Assembly (NCBI GenBank): GCA_015063725.1
Contig: SVTP01000005.1
Span: 17,561-81,560, forward strand
Direction of reading: 5' to 3'
DNA: 64,000 bases
DNA from: Oscillospiraceae bacterium
GTDB lineage: Bacteria; Bacillota; Clostridia; Oscillospirales; CAG-272
Below are positions 28,279 through 37,992 of this stretch, in pieces. Position 1 is the stretch's first letter, and the number at the start of each line of letters is the position of its first letter. A program made the position numbers and the translations under genes. The notes beneath the pieces were generated by a model that saw only the letters and a program-made list of their open reading frames with translations, searched no databases and was not told the DNA's origin.

Positions 28279-28320
28279 AAAGGTTTTACCGATCCTTGAT
28301 TGGTAAAACCTTTGTTTTTT
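28279..28320 (+). terminator. Terminator after the ygiQ-like gene
   Basis: AAAGGTTTTACC GATCCTTGATT GGTAAAACCTTTGTTTTTT. Confidence 0.85.
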
Positions 28321-28371
28321 ATCTCACATTCAATTTTTTTCATCTGTCATTAAGGAAAATCTCTCTTGCCG

Positions 28372-28400
28372 TTGACAGCTCTTTTTTTTCGTGCTACACT
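28372..28400 (+). promoter_or_regulatory. Sigma-A-type promoter upstream of the 28536 lipoprotein gene
   Basis: TTGACA-17 nt-TACACT. Confidence 0.6.
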
Positions 28401-28535
28401 GCAGTTAACGGACTTTGTTGTCCCACTCGAATATTTTTGAAAAAATTTCAACATTTGAGTGATGTACGCACTCCAAATTCTGTTTATTAGGATAGAGGCT
28501 CCCAAAAGCCCAAAAACCAAAAAGGAGAATAAAAA

Positions 28536-29903
28536 ATGAAAAAGACACTCAAAACCACCCTTTTGCTTTGTTTGACGCTCACCTTGCTGCTCTCCCTTGT
28601 AGCATGCTTTGGCACAAAGGATAAGGAAAACGAAAGCACACCGGCAGGAACAACACCCGAGGCGACCACTCCCGGGGCAACTACACCTACAGCAACCACA
28701 CCCCAAGAGGATCCCGACCCCGACAAGCCCGAGGGTGCAGTCCTCGTGGATTCGGTTGGCGGAAAGAACGCCGCCGAGCTGCTTGAGGCTTTTGTAACCG
28801 CATTTACCACCGCAACCAGCTACGATTGGTCGGCCGAGATGACCATGACCGAAGAGGGTTTCTCTATGACGCAAACCATTTCGATGAAGCTCTCGGGCAG
28901 CGAGTTCTCTCTTGTTATGGGAATGGATGGCGAAAACATGGAGATCTACTTTGTGGATGACGTTCTTTATATGAATTCGTTTGGCGAAAAGATGCAGATC
29001 CCTGCTGATAGCATTGATGAAATTCTCGGCGAGGGCGCTCTTGAAAGCTTTTTGTATATGGCAGAGGGCTTTGAGGTTTCGGATGCAGAGCTTGCCGCTG
29101 CTGATGATGCAAAAATCTATCGTTTGGATGACAAGTACATCGTAACTCTGCACTACACCAATGAGGATACCGGCTTGGAGGAGACCTCCAAATACTACTT
29201 CAACGCCACTGGCGAGATGACCGAAGCAGAAAGTATTTCCGATGCCGGTTATGCCCTCATCACCGTTCACAGTTATAACAAGCCCGTTGAGATCAATCCT
29301 CCTGCCGATGCCGACCAATATGCTCCTATGGAGGGTGCGGGCGGTGATACACCTGTAATACTGCCCGAGGATGAGGATGCGATCTACGCGCTTTACGCCG
29401 ACCTTTGCACCACCCTGCAGGAGTGCGAATATATGTCGGTATATATCTCTATTCTGGAGACGTACTTTGTAACCTACGAGGTTGCGGGCGAGGATAAGCA
29501 TATTTCCATGATCGATGAGGAAAGCATCGTTGACCAATATTTGATTGACAATGTTGGATACGTTAGCATTGATTACAGTGAAAGCCTTGAGGTTCCCGTA
29601 GATGATGACTTTTTGGGATCGTTTGCTGCCATCGAGTCGCTCTTCCCCATTAACGCAATTGCTAAAAAAGAGCTCCAAAACCTGCGTTGCAGTTATGATG
29701 CGGACTGGGACGAGATTTTAATCGAATTTGATTACAGTGACGAGAATAATACAACCTTGCAATACAAATATGCCCTTGCCGCAGATGGCAGTTACGTTGA
29801 CGTCACCGTCACCGAGCTTATTGACGGCGTTGAGGAAGGCACCTACTCCTACTACTTTGAGGAAGACCCCGACCTTGAAATTCAAATACACGTAGGTAAA
29901 TAA
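28536..29903 (+). CDS. Hypothetical lipoprotein with Thr/Pro-rich linker
   Basis: MKKTLKTTLLLCLTLTLLLSLVAC lipobox; TPAGTTPEATTPGATTPTATTPQ linker. Confidence 0.75.
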   Translation: MKKTLKTTLLLCLTLTLLLSLVACFGTKDKENESTPAGTTPEATTPGATTPTATTPQEDPDPDKPEGAVLVDSVGGKNAAELLEAFVTAFTTATSYDWSAEMTMTEEGFSMTQTISMKLSGSEFSLVMGMDGENMEIYFVDDVLYMNSFGEKMQIPADSIDEILGEGALESFLYMAEGFEVSDAELAAADDAKIYRLDDKYIVTLHYTNEDTGLEETSKYYFNATGEMTEAESISDAGYALITVHSYNKPVEINPPADADQYAPMEGAGGDTPVILPEDEDAIYALYADLCTTLQECEYMSVYISILETYFVTYEVAGEDKHISMIDEESIVDQYLIDNVGYVSIDYSESLEVPVDDDFLGSFAAIESLFPINAIAKKELQNLRCSYDADWDEILIEFDYSDENNTTLQYKYALAADGSYVDVTVTELIDGVEEGTYSYYFEEDPDLEIQIHVGK

Positions 29904-29920
29904 GAACCGTGAAAATCTAA

Positions 29921-29950
29921 AACAGCCACCCCTCGGGGTGGCTGTTTTAT
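29921..29950 (+). terminator. Terminator after the 28536 lipoprotein gene
   Basis: ACAGCCACCCCTCGGGGTGGCTGTTTTATTG. Confidence 0.85.
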
Positions 29951-29962
29951 TGTTCTAATAAC

Positions 29963-30436
29963 TCAAACTCTTTGGCAACCTAAGTGGTTCTCCATCAAGT
30001 CGAATAAATTTTCTTCGGTGGTTAGGGGCTTCGGCTTTTTACGCAGTTTATTGATGATCAGAGAAATTCCTGTAGAGATCCAAAGCACGAGCAAAACAGG
30101 AAAAGCCAAAATACAAAACAGAACAAAAAGAACATTGTCAAAAGCCTTGCGCCCTTTTGTGCGATCATCTTCGGGACCGATATATTGAACGGTTCCCCTG
30201 AACTCCATTTGCTCATTTTCTTCTGCAAAGTGGGAAACAAACCAATATCCGCCACTATGCCCTGCTCTCCCTACGCCAAAGGAAATTTCATCATCCTTCA
30301 CATCCACAATGTAATTATCAAAATAGAAAAATCTTCTTTCGCGGTCGTGGTCATTTGTTAATTGACGAAGACGGTTCAAAAAAGCTTCTTTTGATCCCCC
30401 GAATTTGAAGACGTATTCTTTTGATTTTTTTGCCAT
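29963..30436 (-). CDS. Hypothetical membrane protein
   Basis: 157 aa with a hydrophobic segment (VLFVLFCILAFPVLLVLWISTGISLII); RBS upstream. Confidence 0.65.
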   Translation of the reverse strand: MAKKSKEYVFKFGGSKEAFLNRLRQLTNDHDRERRFFYFDNYIVDVKDDEISFGVGRAGHSGGYWFVSHFAEENEQMEFRGTVQYIGPEDDRTKGRKAFDNVLFVLFCILAFPVLLVLWISTGISLIINKLRKKPKPLTTEENLFDLMENHLGCQRV

Positions 30437-30450
30437 ATAAGTTTCCTCTT

Positions 30451-31305
30451 TTACTTCCCTGCTCTATTTCTCGCAGCCGTGAGTGTGTTTTTGAGCAGCA
30501 TAGTGATGGTCATGGGACCAACGCCGCCGGGTACGGGGGTGATGGCAGAGGCGATGGGCTCGACTGATGCAAAGTCGACGTCGCCTGTCAATTTGCCGTC
30601 CTCGCGGCGGTTCATGCCAACATCGATGACGACCGCTCCAGGCTTGACCATGTCGGCGGTGACAAAGTCGGCTTTGCCGATAGCAACCACCAAAATGTCC
30701 GCTTGGCGTGTGACGTCAGAGAGGTTCTTTGTGCGGCTGTGGCACACGGTGACCGTTCCGTTTGCGTGGAGCAAGAGCATTGCCATGGGCTTGCCAACAA
30801 TATTGGAGCGCCCGATAACCACGCACTGCTTGCCCGAAATTTCGACACCCGTGCGTTCAAGGAGCGCCATAACGCCCGCGGGGGTGCAGGGTAAAAAGCT
30901 GTAGTCGCCGATCATAATTTTGCCCACGTTGTATGGGTGGAAGGCATCTACATCCTTTTCGGGGTTGATGCGCAAAAGCACTTCATTTTCATCAAGATGC
31001 TTTGGGAGCGGCAGCTGCACAAGAATCCCGTGAATTTCGTTGTCGCGGTTTAAAGCATCTACCAATGCATTGAGCTCCATTTGTGTGATGCAGTAAGGCA
31101 ATTCGTATACGCGGGAATAAAATCCGACCTCCTCGCACGCCTTCTTCTTGTTGCGAACATAGACCTGCGATGCGGGGTTTTCGCCTACAATGATCACTGC
31201 AAGACCGGGCAAAAAGCCGTTTTCTTTTTCAAACTGTGCCGTCTCAGCTTTGATTTCTTCACGAATTTGTGCCGAGATCAGCTTACCGTCAATTCTGGTT
31301 GCCAT
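30451..31305 (-). CDS. folD: Methylenetetrahydrofolate dehydrogenase/cyclohydrolase
   Basis: PASQVYVRNKKKACEEVGF, VVIGRSNIVGKPMAMLLL, PVPGGVGPMTITMLLKNT. Confidence 0.95.
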   Translation of the reverse strand: MATRIDGKLISAQIREEIKAETAQFEKENGFLPGLAVIIVGENPASQVYVRNKKKACEEVGFYSRVYELPYCITQMELNALVDALNRDNEIHGILVQLPLPKHLDENEVLLRINPEKDVDAFHPYNVGKIMIGDYSFLPCTPAGVMALLERTGVEISGKQCVVIGRSNIVGKPMAMLLLHANGTVTVCHSRTKNLSDVTRQADILVVAIGKADFVTADMVKPGAVVIDVGMNRREDGKLTGDVDFASVEPIASAITPVPGGVGPMTITMLLKNTLTAARNRAGK

Positions 31306-31309
31306 TGTC

Positions 31310-32266
31310 TTATTTCTCCTCTGCGGCAAGCTCTGCCTCTACCTTTTTGGCTGCCTCGTAGGCGGCATCCTCAACCTCAAGCAGGCGAGCGCGCTTGCGC
31401 GTCAAGATGCTCAGCACGAGAAGAGCCACACCTGCACCGATGAAGCAAACAAGCCCCAAAAGCTGCGAGATGCGAATGTTGGTGCCGGGAACGTAGAGAC
31501 TATCGGTGCGGAAGCCCTCGATGAACATACGTCCAAAGCCGTACCACGTAAAGTAGAACAGTGCGATCTGCCCATGGAATCTCTTGTGCTTGTAAATGAT
31601 GTTTGCAACTACAAAGCCGAGAATGTTCCACACACTTTCGTAAAGGAATGTGGGGTGGTAATAGGTTGTGTAGCCGTACTGATTCAATCCCATACGGAAA
31701 AAGTTGAAGACGGTTCCCTCGCCCGAGGTCAGTACAAGCTCCTTGTTGAAAAAGAAGAAGCGCGTGGTGTCTCCAATGGCGTAGCCGTATGCCTCACCGT
31801 TGAAGAAGTTGCCCCAACGCCCCATCGCTTGCGCGATCATAACACCGGGAGCTGCCATATCAAACAGCTTGCGCCAGGAAATCTTTTTGATCAGACACAT
31901 GATCACAATACCCATGCATCCGCCAATGATACCGCCGTAGATGCCAAGACCGCCGTTCCAAATGGCGAGTGCCTCGCCAAAGTTCTTGTATTGATCCAGC
32001 GTTGTCAGTACGTAGTAGGCGCGCGCGCCGATCACACCGAGAATAACGGTGAGCAGGGCGATGTCGATGATGTCATCCATAATCACGTGCTCATTCTTTT
32101 TGCCGCGGAAAATAACGTACGCCACGGCACAAATGATGCCAAGAGTGATAATAATGCCATACCAGCGCACCTCAAGCTTGCCAAAAAGCGTGAAGGCAAT
32201 TTTGTTCAGTTCCATTTCCCCAATGCCAAAACCGGGGAAAGAAACGATGGTTGTTGCTTCGGACAT
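31310..32266 (-). CDS. lgt: Prolipoprotein diacylglyceryl transferase
   Basis: VRWYGIIITLGIICA, GRWGNFFNGEAYG, HPTFLYESVWNI. Confidence 0.93.
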   Translation of the reverse strand: MSEATTIVSFPGFGIGEMELNKIAFTLFGKLEVRWYGIIITLGIICAVAYVIFRGKKNEHVIMDDIIDIALLTVILGVIGARAYYVLTTLDQYKNFGEALAIWNGGLGIYGGIIGGCMGIVIMCLIKKISWRKLFDMAAPGVMIAQAMGRWGNFFNGEAYGYAIGDTTRFFFFNKELVLTSGEGTVFNFFRMGLNQYGYTTYYHPTFLYESVWNILGFVVANIIYKHKRFHGQIALFYFTWYGFGRMFIEGFRTDSLYVPGTNIRISQLLGLVCFIGAGVALLVLSILTRKRARLLEVEDAAYEAAKKVEAELAAEEK

Positions 32267-32291
32267 AAAAGTTCTCCTTTCTGTCGAGCCG

Positions 32292-33575
32292 TTACAGGGG
32301 GCGAACGACCGACATTGCAAAATATTGATTTTGATAAAGGGTGTGCAAAAGCTCCTCAAGTTCTTCTTTGGTGATGGATTGCAGAACCGCCGGAACATCG
32401 AAGATCTCGGAGCCGTCAAACACAAAGGAGAGCAGTCGGTTTGCAATCTCGTCGGTGGAGTCGTAAGCGCGGATCTCGTCGGCGTACATCACGCGGCGGC
32501 AACGCTCAAAATCCTCTTGCGAAAGCCCTGTTTTCCCAACACCGTCGATGTAATCGATCAGCGCATCATAGACCGCTTCGGGATTCTCGGACTCGCCCGA
32601 GATGCAGTTGAACGCAAAGCGCTCGGTGGAAGAATAGCCGTGTGAGAAGGAGTGCGAGATCAAGCCGCTCTCAAACAGATCGGCATAAAATCTGCCTGCC
32701 TGTGAGAAGAGAATTTCGTTGAGCAGCGTGATGGAAAGATCGCGGCGCAGTCGCTCTTGAGGTTTTTGGGGCAGGACGTTATCCTTGATGCCAATGTTGA
32801 AGATGGGCTTTGCCACCTGCATTTTTGTCTCGATACGCGCGCGGCGAACCGCTTGGGGCTCGGTGGGATACACGCGGCGAACGGTGGGCTTTTCCTCTTG
32901 TGAGGCAGGCAGGATGCGGTCGGCAACCGCCACCACCGCCTCAGGGGTGATGTTTCCGCACACAACAAGCGCCATATTGTCGAGACGATAGAAGGCATTG
33001 TAGCATTTGTAAAGCAGCTTGGGCGTGATCTTTTGAATCGTTTTGACTGTACCAACGATGTTTTTGCGCACGGGGTTTTTGTGATAGAGTGCCGAGAGCA
33101 AATTGAGATAGGCACGCTCCCATGGGCTGTCCTCGTCCTCACGGATCTCCTCGGCAATGATGCCACGCTCACGAGCCACCGACTCGTCGGTAAAGTGCGG
33201 CTGGGTAACAAAGGTCAAAAGCTCGGCAAGCGCCTCCTCGGCATTCTCGGTGCAACCGAACAGATATGCCGTTTTGTTATAATCGGTGTAGGCGTTGGAG
33301 TCGGCTCCCAGTGCCGAAAAACGGGTAAAGGTATCTGTACCGTCGGGCGCTTCAAAGAGCTTGTGCTCCAAAAAATGTGCAATGCCGTCGGGCACGGTCA
33401 CAGGCTTGCCATCTCCTACTGCAAATGTAGTGTCAAGCGAGCCGTATTTGGTGGCAAACAACGCATAGGTGTTTGTCATCGCCTTGGGAAAGACGTAAAT
33501 GGGGAGTCCGCTTGCGTGCTCAATATAGGTGTATTTTTCGCGCAAAAGTGCGGACGTATACTCAATCTTCTTCAT
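32292..33575 (-). CDS. M16 family zinc metallopeptidase (YmfH-like)
   Basis: GIAHFLEHKLFE (HxxEH). Confidence 0.88.
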   Translation of the reverse strand: MKKIEYTSALLREKYTYIEHASGLPIYVFPKAMTNTYALFATKYGSLDTTFAVGDGKPVTVPDGIAHFLEHKLFEAPDGTDTFTRFSALGADSNAYTDYNKTAYLFGCTENAEEALAELLTFVTQPHFTDESVARERGIIAEEIREDEDSPWERAYLNLLSALYHKNPVRKNIVGTVKTIQKITPKLLYKCYNAFYRLDNMALVVCGNITPEAVVAVADRILPASQEEKPTVRRVYPTEPQAVRRARIETKMQVAKPIFNIGIKDNVLPQKPQERLRRDLSITLLNEILFSQAGRFYADLFESGLISHSFSHGYSSTERFAFNCISGESENPEAVYDALIDYIDGVGKTGLSQEDFERCRRVMYADEIRAYDSTDEIANRLLSFVFDGSEIFDVPAVLQSITKEELEELLHTLYQNQYFAMSVVRPL

Positions 33576-34905
33576 CGTTCTGCTCCTCTCCTTTGGCTGT
33601 TGGGTGCAGGACAAAGACGGTATCAATCGTCACTTGCTTTGCCACTTGAATGACCTCCTCGCGCGTCAGCGCGGCGATGCGGGCACTGCCCTCTTCGGGA
33701 GAGACGGGAACCCCCGCCAGAGCTCTGCCAAGATAATAGACCTCGGTAGCAGAGGGGCTATCGGAAAGCTGACGGTAGGCGTTCTCCATCGACTTTTGTG
33801 CCGCTTGCCATTCATCGTCGCTGATGTCTCCTGCGGCAAGGGCGGCAAGCTGTGCACGGATCTCGCCCTCGGCCTCCTCAAGGCGGTCACTCTCCAGACT
33901 GCAACAAATGGTGAGCGCACCCTTGTAGGCGTTGTAGGTGGAAAAGCAGGAGTAACAAAGTCCGCGTTTTTCGCGCACGTTGATAAACAATTTGGAAACG
34001 GGAGAGGACGAGCCCAAAAGCTCGTTGTAAAAGGCGCAGGCAAAAAAGCCGTCATCCTGCACGGCGGCAGGCATGCGCAAGCCCATGACCAATGCGCTTT
34101 GGTGCACGGGCAGATCCTCGTCCACTCTTCTCTCGGGGCGGCGCACAAGCTCTGCTACGTTGGTGAGTGGAATGGTAGCGGGACTTCCCTTTTGGATGGG
34201 GTCGGCTTGGACGTTTTCCAACTGCAAGCCCTTGGCAAGAGCGCCAATAATGCTTTCCGCATCGCTCGCTCCAACGTAAAAGGCGTGCAGGGAAAGCTCT
34301 TTGCAAAGCGCTTTCCAATGGGCGGTCAAGTCCTCGGGGGTGACTGCCATGACCTCTTCTTCGGTTCCGTAAAGCGGAATGCCGCAGGGCTCGCTATCAA
34401 ACATCAAGCTGCGGCAACGGTCCATGGCGTACCCTTGCGGATGGTTCTTTTTGGCGCGAATGGCATCGCAATGCAACTGTTTTTCGCTCTCCACGTAGTT
34501 TGTGCGCAACAGTCCATGCTCGTCCAAGGTGGGAGAGAAAAAGACCTCGCGCATGATCGCCACAACCTCTGATAGCAGCTTTTCTCGCTCGGGGGTGCCG
34601 TCCGGGAGATAATCCGCTCCCAGAACGTTGGCGCAAAGGCCAATCACCTGCGCATCTCCTCGATAGAAGTTGCGCACCGAAAGCTCGGTGCCAAACAGAT
34701 AATCCAAACGGCGGTTGATGGCGGAAATATCGGGATAGCTCTTGGTACCGCGCAAAAGCACGGACAAAAGCAGTGATGTCATATAAGGCTTTTGCCCCGC
34801 GATCGGCAAGGCCGCCGAGAGCGAGAGCATTTCGGTTTTGAATTTTTGCGTTTGGCAAAGCCGCAACGAAAGCATCGGGCTTAGCCGTAACTCAATTGGG
34901 ATCAT
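33562..34905 (-). CDS. M16 family peptidase-like protein lacking HxxEH (YmfF-like)
   Basis: Overlaps the 32292 gene; FYNELLGSSSPVSKLFINVREKRGLCYSC typical of M16; no HxxEH seen. Confidence 0.82.
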   Translation of the reverse strand: MIPIELRLSPMLSLRLCQTQKFKTEMLSLSAALPIAGQKPYMTSLLLSVLLRGTKSYPDISAINRRLDYLFGTELSVRNFYRGDAQVIGLCANVLGADYLPDGTPEREKLLSEVVAIMREVFFSPTLDEHGLLRTNYVESEKQLHCDAIRAKKNHPQGYAMDRCRSLMFDSEPCGIPLYGTEEEVMAVTPEDLTAHWKALCKELSLHAFYVGASDAESIIGALAKGLQLENVQADPIQKGSPATIPLTNVAELVRRPERRVDEDLPVHQSALVMGLRMPAAVQDDGFFACAFYNELLGSSSPVSKLFINVREKRGLCYSCFSTYNAYKGALTICCSLESDRLEEAEGEIRAQLAALAAGDISDDEWQAAQKSMENAYRQLSDSPSATEVYYLGRALAGVPVSPEEGSARIAALTREEVIQVAKQVTIDTVFVLHPTAKGEEQNDEED

Positions 34906-34934
34906 ATCGTTTTCCTTTGTGTCAAAATTGCGGC

Positions 34935-35177
34935 TCAATACCGCTTGGTGCCGTCGGGATCGGGCTGATTAGGGAAATCAGGATCGGTGACGGCAGGCGA
35001 CGTCGCCTCGGGTGTGGTCGCCTCGGGCGTTGTCTGTGTGGGGGTTGTCCCCTCGGTGGTATCCTCGGTTGTAACGAGAGCCGGGAGCGTTGTAACAGGC
35101 TCTTGCGGTCCCCACCCCTCGCAGGATGCAAGGGCAAGCAACAAAGCTGCCACCAAGAGGATCAGGATGCGGCGCAT
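34935..35177 (-). CDS. Very short lipoprotein (signal peptide plus Thr-rich linker only)
   Basis: MRRILILLVAALLLALASCEGWGPQEPVTTLPALVTTEDTTEGTTPTQTTPEATTPEATSPAVTDPDFPNQPDPDGTKRY. Confidence 0.6.
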   Translation of the reverse strand: MRRILILLVAALLLALASCEGWGPQEPVTTLPALVTTEDTTEGTTPTQTTPEATTPEATSPAVTDPDFPNQPDPDGTKRY

Positions 35178-35902
35178 TAAGCCTCCAGCGAGCGCAGATA
35201 TTGGATGCAACGCTCTACCTCTTTGATGCCGGTGGGGTTGAGCGTTTCGCTCTCAACGACCATTTCCAAACCGTGTGCAATTGCGTACTCGCGAACAGCC
35301 GCTACGGGTGCAGTTCCCTCACCAAGTGCCTTGCCTTGTCCGTTGGCAAGACCGTCCTTGAGGTGAATGACGCTGACACGGTCGCCAAGACGCTCAAGGA
35401 GCGCGATGGGGTCTTTGCCTGCGGCATAAGCCCAGAAGGTGTCGATCTCAAACTTGATGTTGGTACATCTTTGGAGCACCTCGTGCGGAATTTGACCTGC
35501 CTTATTGGGCAGGAACTCATCCTTGTGGTTGTGGTAGGAGAGTGTGATGCCGTGTTGCGCCAAAAGAGGTTGTGCCTCGTTGACAAGGGCAATAAACTGA
35601 CCGAGCTTGAGACGATCGGAAAGATCAGCCCAAGGAATGATGATGTTCTTGTTGCCAATGATCTTGTGGTAGAGAATGGTGTTCATAATGCGATCGGGGG
35701 TGAGCTCTTCCCAGCCGGTATGCGTACCGCTGATGCGAAGTCCGGTGTCGCGCAACATTCTGCCAACCTCGGGCGCAGAATTGCCAAAGAAGCCTGCAAA
35801 CTCAACCGAGCTATAGCCAAGGTCGGCTACCTTTTGCATAGCACTCTCAAGTCCCTTTTGGGTAATGTCTCTTACGCTGTATAATTGCAATCCGTATTCC
35901 AT
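35177..35902 (-). CDS. Sugar phosphate isomerase/epimerase (xylose isomerase-like TIM barrel)
   Basis: MEYGLQLYSVRDITQKGLESAMQKVADLGYSSVEFAGFFG; SYHNHKDEF. Confidence 0.88.
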   Translation of the reverse strand: MEYGLQLYSVRDITQKGLESAMQKVADLGYSSVEFAGFFGNSAPEVGRMLRDTGLRISGTHTGWEELTPDRIMNTILYHKIIGNKNIIIPWADLSDRLKLGQFIALVNEAQPLLAQHGITLSYHNHKDEFLPNKAGQIPHEVLQRCTNIKFEIDTFWAYAAGKDPIALLERLGDRVSVIHLKDGLANGQGKALGEGTAPVAAVREYAIAHGLEMVVESETLNPTGIKEVERCIQYLRSLEA

Positions 35903-36033
35903 AATACTGTCTCCTTTTTTGTGCGGCATTTTGCCACTTAATCTTGTTAACAAGATTATTATACCGCATCCCGAGGGAATTGTCAACAAGATGCGCGGTT
36001 TTTGTTTGTAAAAGCAAAAAACCGCTTGCTTTT

Positions 36034-36059
36034 GGGACGTCGAGGGCGCCGTCCCCTAC
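36034..36059. repeat. Short palindrome GGGACGTCGAGGGCGCCGTCCCCTAC
   Basis: Near-identical unit at 36095-36122. Confidence 0.65.
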
Positions 36060-36094
36060 CAGTTGTTTTTTTGTTTTGCGTAAATTTGTTTGCG

Positions 36095-36122
36095 GCGGGA
36101 CGTCGAGGACGTCGTCCCCTAC
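36095..36122. repeat. Short palindrome GGCGGGACGTCGAGGACGTCGTCCCCTA
   Basis: Near-identical unit at 36034-36059. Confidence 0.65.
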
Positions 36123-36240
36123 AAAAATTAGTTTGACCTTGTAAAAAAGCGGCGGGAGCAAAAGCGAGCGATACGCTCGCGCCGACTGTCTGTCAGAGGC
36201 TGAAGAATTTTTGCCCTTGTCCTTTTGTGAGAGTGCTTTT

Positions 36241-36288
36241 TGGAAGGGGTGCGGGGGAACCTTTTTCGCGAAAAAGGTTCCCCCGCAG
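36241..36288. repeat. Palindromic repeat TTGGAAGGGGTGCGGGGGAACCTTTTTCGCGAAAAAGGTTCCCCCGC, copy 2
   Basis: Inverted match to 15202-15254. Confidence 0.7.
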
Positions 36289-36306
36289 TTCTTATAAAGA
36301 ACAATC

Positions 36307-37980
36307 TTAAAACAATCCCGAGATCTTGCCGTCGTCGTCGACGTCGATGCGTTCGGCGGCGGGAGATTTGGGAAGCCCCGGCATGGTCATAATGTCACCC
36401 GTCAGGGCTACGATAAAGCCGGCACCGGCAGAAACCTTGACGTTGCGAACGGTTACTGTAAAGTTTTCAGGCGCGCCGAGCTTGGTCATATCATCCGAAA
36501 AGCTATATTGCGTTTTTGCCATACATACGGGCAGCTTGTCAAAGCCGAGAGAGGTGAGCTTGTCGATCTCCTTTTTTGCCGCAGGAGCGATAACAACGCC
36601 CTCGCCGCGGTAGATATTTTTGACAATGGCTTCGATCTTGTCCTCAATGCTCCCCTCGAGCGAGTAGGAGAAGTTGAACGCGTGAGGCTCTTCACAAAGA
36701 CGAACGACCTCCTCGGCAAGCGCCATACCGCCCTTGCCGCCCTCTGCCCAAACGGTAGAGAGAACAACGTTGACGCCAAGTGTCTTGCACTTTTCGATCA
36801 CAAGCGCGATCTCGGCATCGGTATCGGTCGGGAAGCGGTTAACGGCTACCACGCAAGGCAGACCGTAAACGTCCTTGATATTGGAAACGTGGCGCAAAAG
36901 GTTGGGCAGTCCCGCGCCAAGAGCCTCGAGGTTCTCTGCCCCAAGCTCGGTTTTGGCAACACCACCGTGCATTTTGAGGGCACGAACGGTTGCCACAACC
37001 ACTACCGCATCGGGGTTAAGACCTGCCATGCGGCACTTGATGTCCAGGAACTTTTCGGCGCCAAGATCGGCACCAAAGCCTGCCTCGGTAATGGCGTAAT
37101 CACCCAGCTTCATTGCCATTTTGGTGGCGATGACAGAGTTGCAGCCGTGCGCAATGTTGGCAAAAGGTCCACCGTGAACAAATGCGGGAGTTCCCTCAAG
37201 CGTTTGCACAAGGTTGGGCTTGAGCGCATCCTTGAGAAGCGCCGCCATAGCGCCAACGGCACCAAGATCGCCCGCGGTAACGGGCTTTTCGTCATACGTG
37301 TACGCAACAACAATACGGGAGAGGCGCTCTTTGAGGTCGGCAATCGAGTTTGCAAGGCAGAAAACCGCCATGATCTCGGATGCTACCGTAATGTCATAGC
37401 CGTCCTCGCGCGGCACGCCGTTGACACGTCCGCCAAGACCGTCGGTAACAAAACGAAGCTGACGGTCATTCATATCCACACAACGCTTCCAGGTGATGCG
37501 GCGAGGATCGATGTTCAGTCGGTTACCTTGGTAGATGTGATTGTCCAGCATTGCTGCGAGGAGATTGTTTGCCGCACCGATGGCGTGGAAGTCACCAGTA
37601 AAGTGCAGGTTGATGTCCTCCATTGGGACGACCTGTGCGTATCCGCCGCCTGCGGCACCGCCCTTGATGCCGAATACGGGACCAAGCGAGGGCTCGCGCA
37701 GAGCAACCACGCAGTTCTTACCAATACGGCGCATACCGTCGGCAAGACCGATGGTCGTGGTGGTCTTCCCCTCCCCCGCAGGGGTGGGGGTGATGGCGGT
37801 TACAAGCACCAATTTGCCATTTTTGCGATCGCTCTTTTTGAGCAATGCGTAGTCAACCTTTGCCTTGTATTTGCCGTACTGCTCAAGATATTCTTCATCC
37901 ACACCCGCGATCTTTGCGATCTCGGTGATGGGTTGCATTTTTGTGCTTTGTGCAATTTCAATGTCGGTTAAATATGCCAT
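36307..37980 (-). CDS. fhs: Formate--tetrahydrofolate ligase
   Basis: [65 protein letters not shown]. Confidence 0.96.
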   Translation of the reverse strand: MAYLTDIEIAQSTKMQPITEIAKIAGVDEEYLEQYGKYKAKVDYALLKKSDRKNGKLVLVTAITPTPAGEGKTTTTIGLADGMRRIGKNCVVALREPSLGPVFGIKGGAAGGGYAQVVPMEDINLHFTGDFHAIGAANNLLAAMLDNHIYQGNRLNIDPRRITWKRCVDMNDRQLRFVTDGLGGRVNGVPREDGYDITVASEIMAVFCLANSIADLKERLSRIVVAYTYDEKPVTAGDLGAVGAMAALLKDALKPNLVQTLEGTPAFVHGGPFANIAHGCNSVIATKMAMKLGDYAITEAGFGADLGAEKFLDIKCRMAGLNPDAVVVVATVRALKMHGGVAKTELGAENLEALGAGLPNLLRHVSNIKDVYGLPCVVAVNRFPTDTDAEIALVIEKCKTLGVNVVLSTVWAEGGKGGMALAEEVVRLCEEPHAFNFSYSLEGSIEDKIEAIVKNIYRGEGVVIAPAAKKEIDKLTSLGFDKLPVCMAKTQYSFSDDMTKLGAPENFTVTVRNVKVSAGAGFIVALTGDIMTMPGLPKSPAAERIDVDDDGKISGLF

Positions 37981-37992
37981 AGTATGCCTCCG

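Noticed and set aside
36508-37971. 487-aa plus-strand ORF
   Set aside because: Antisense to fhs.
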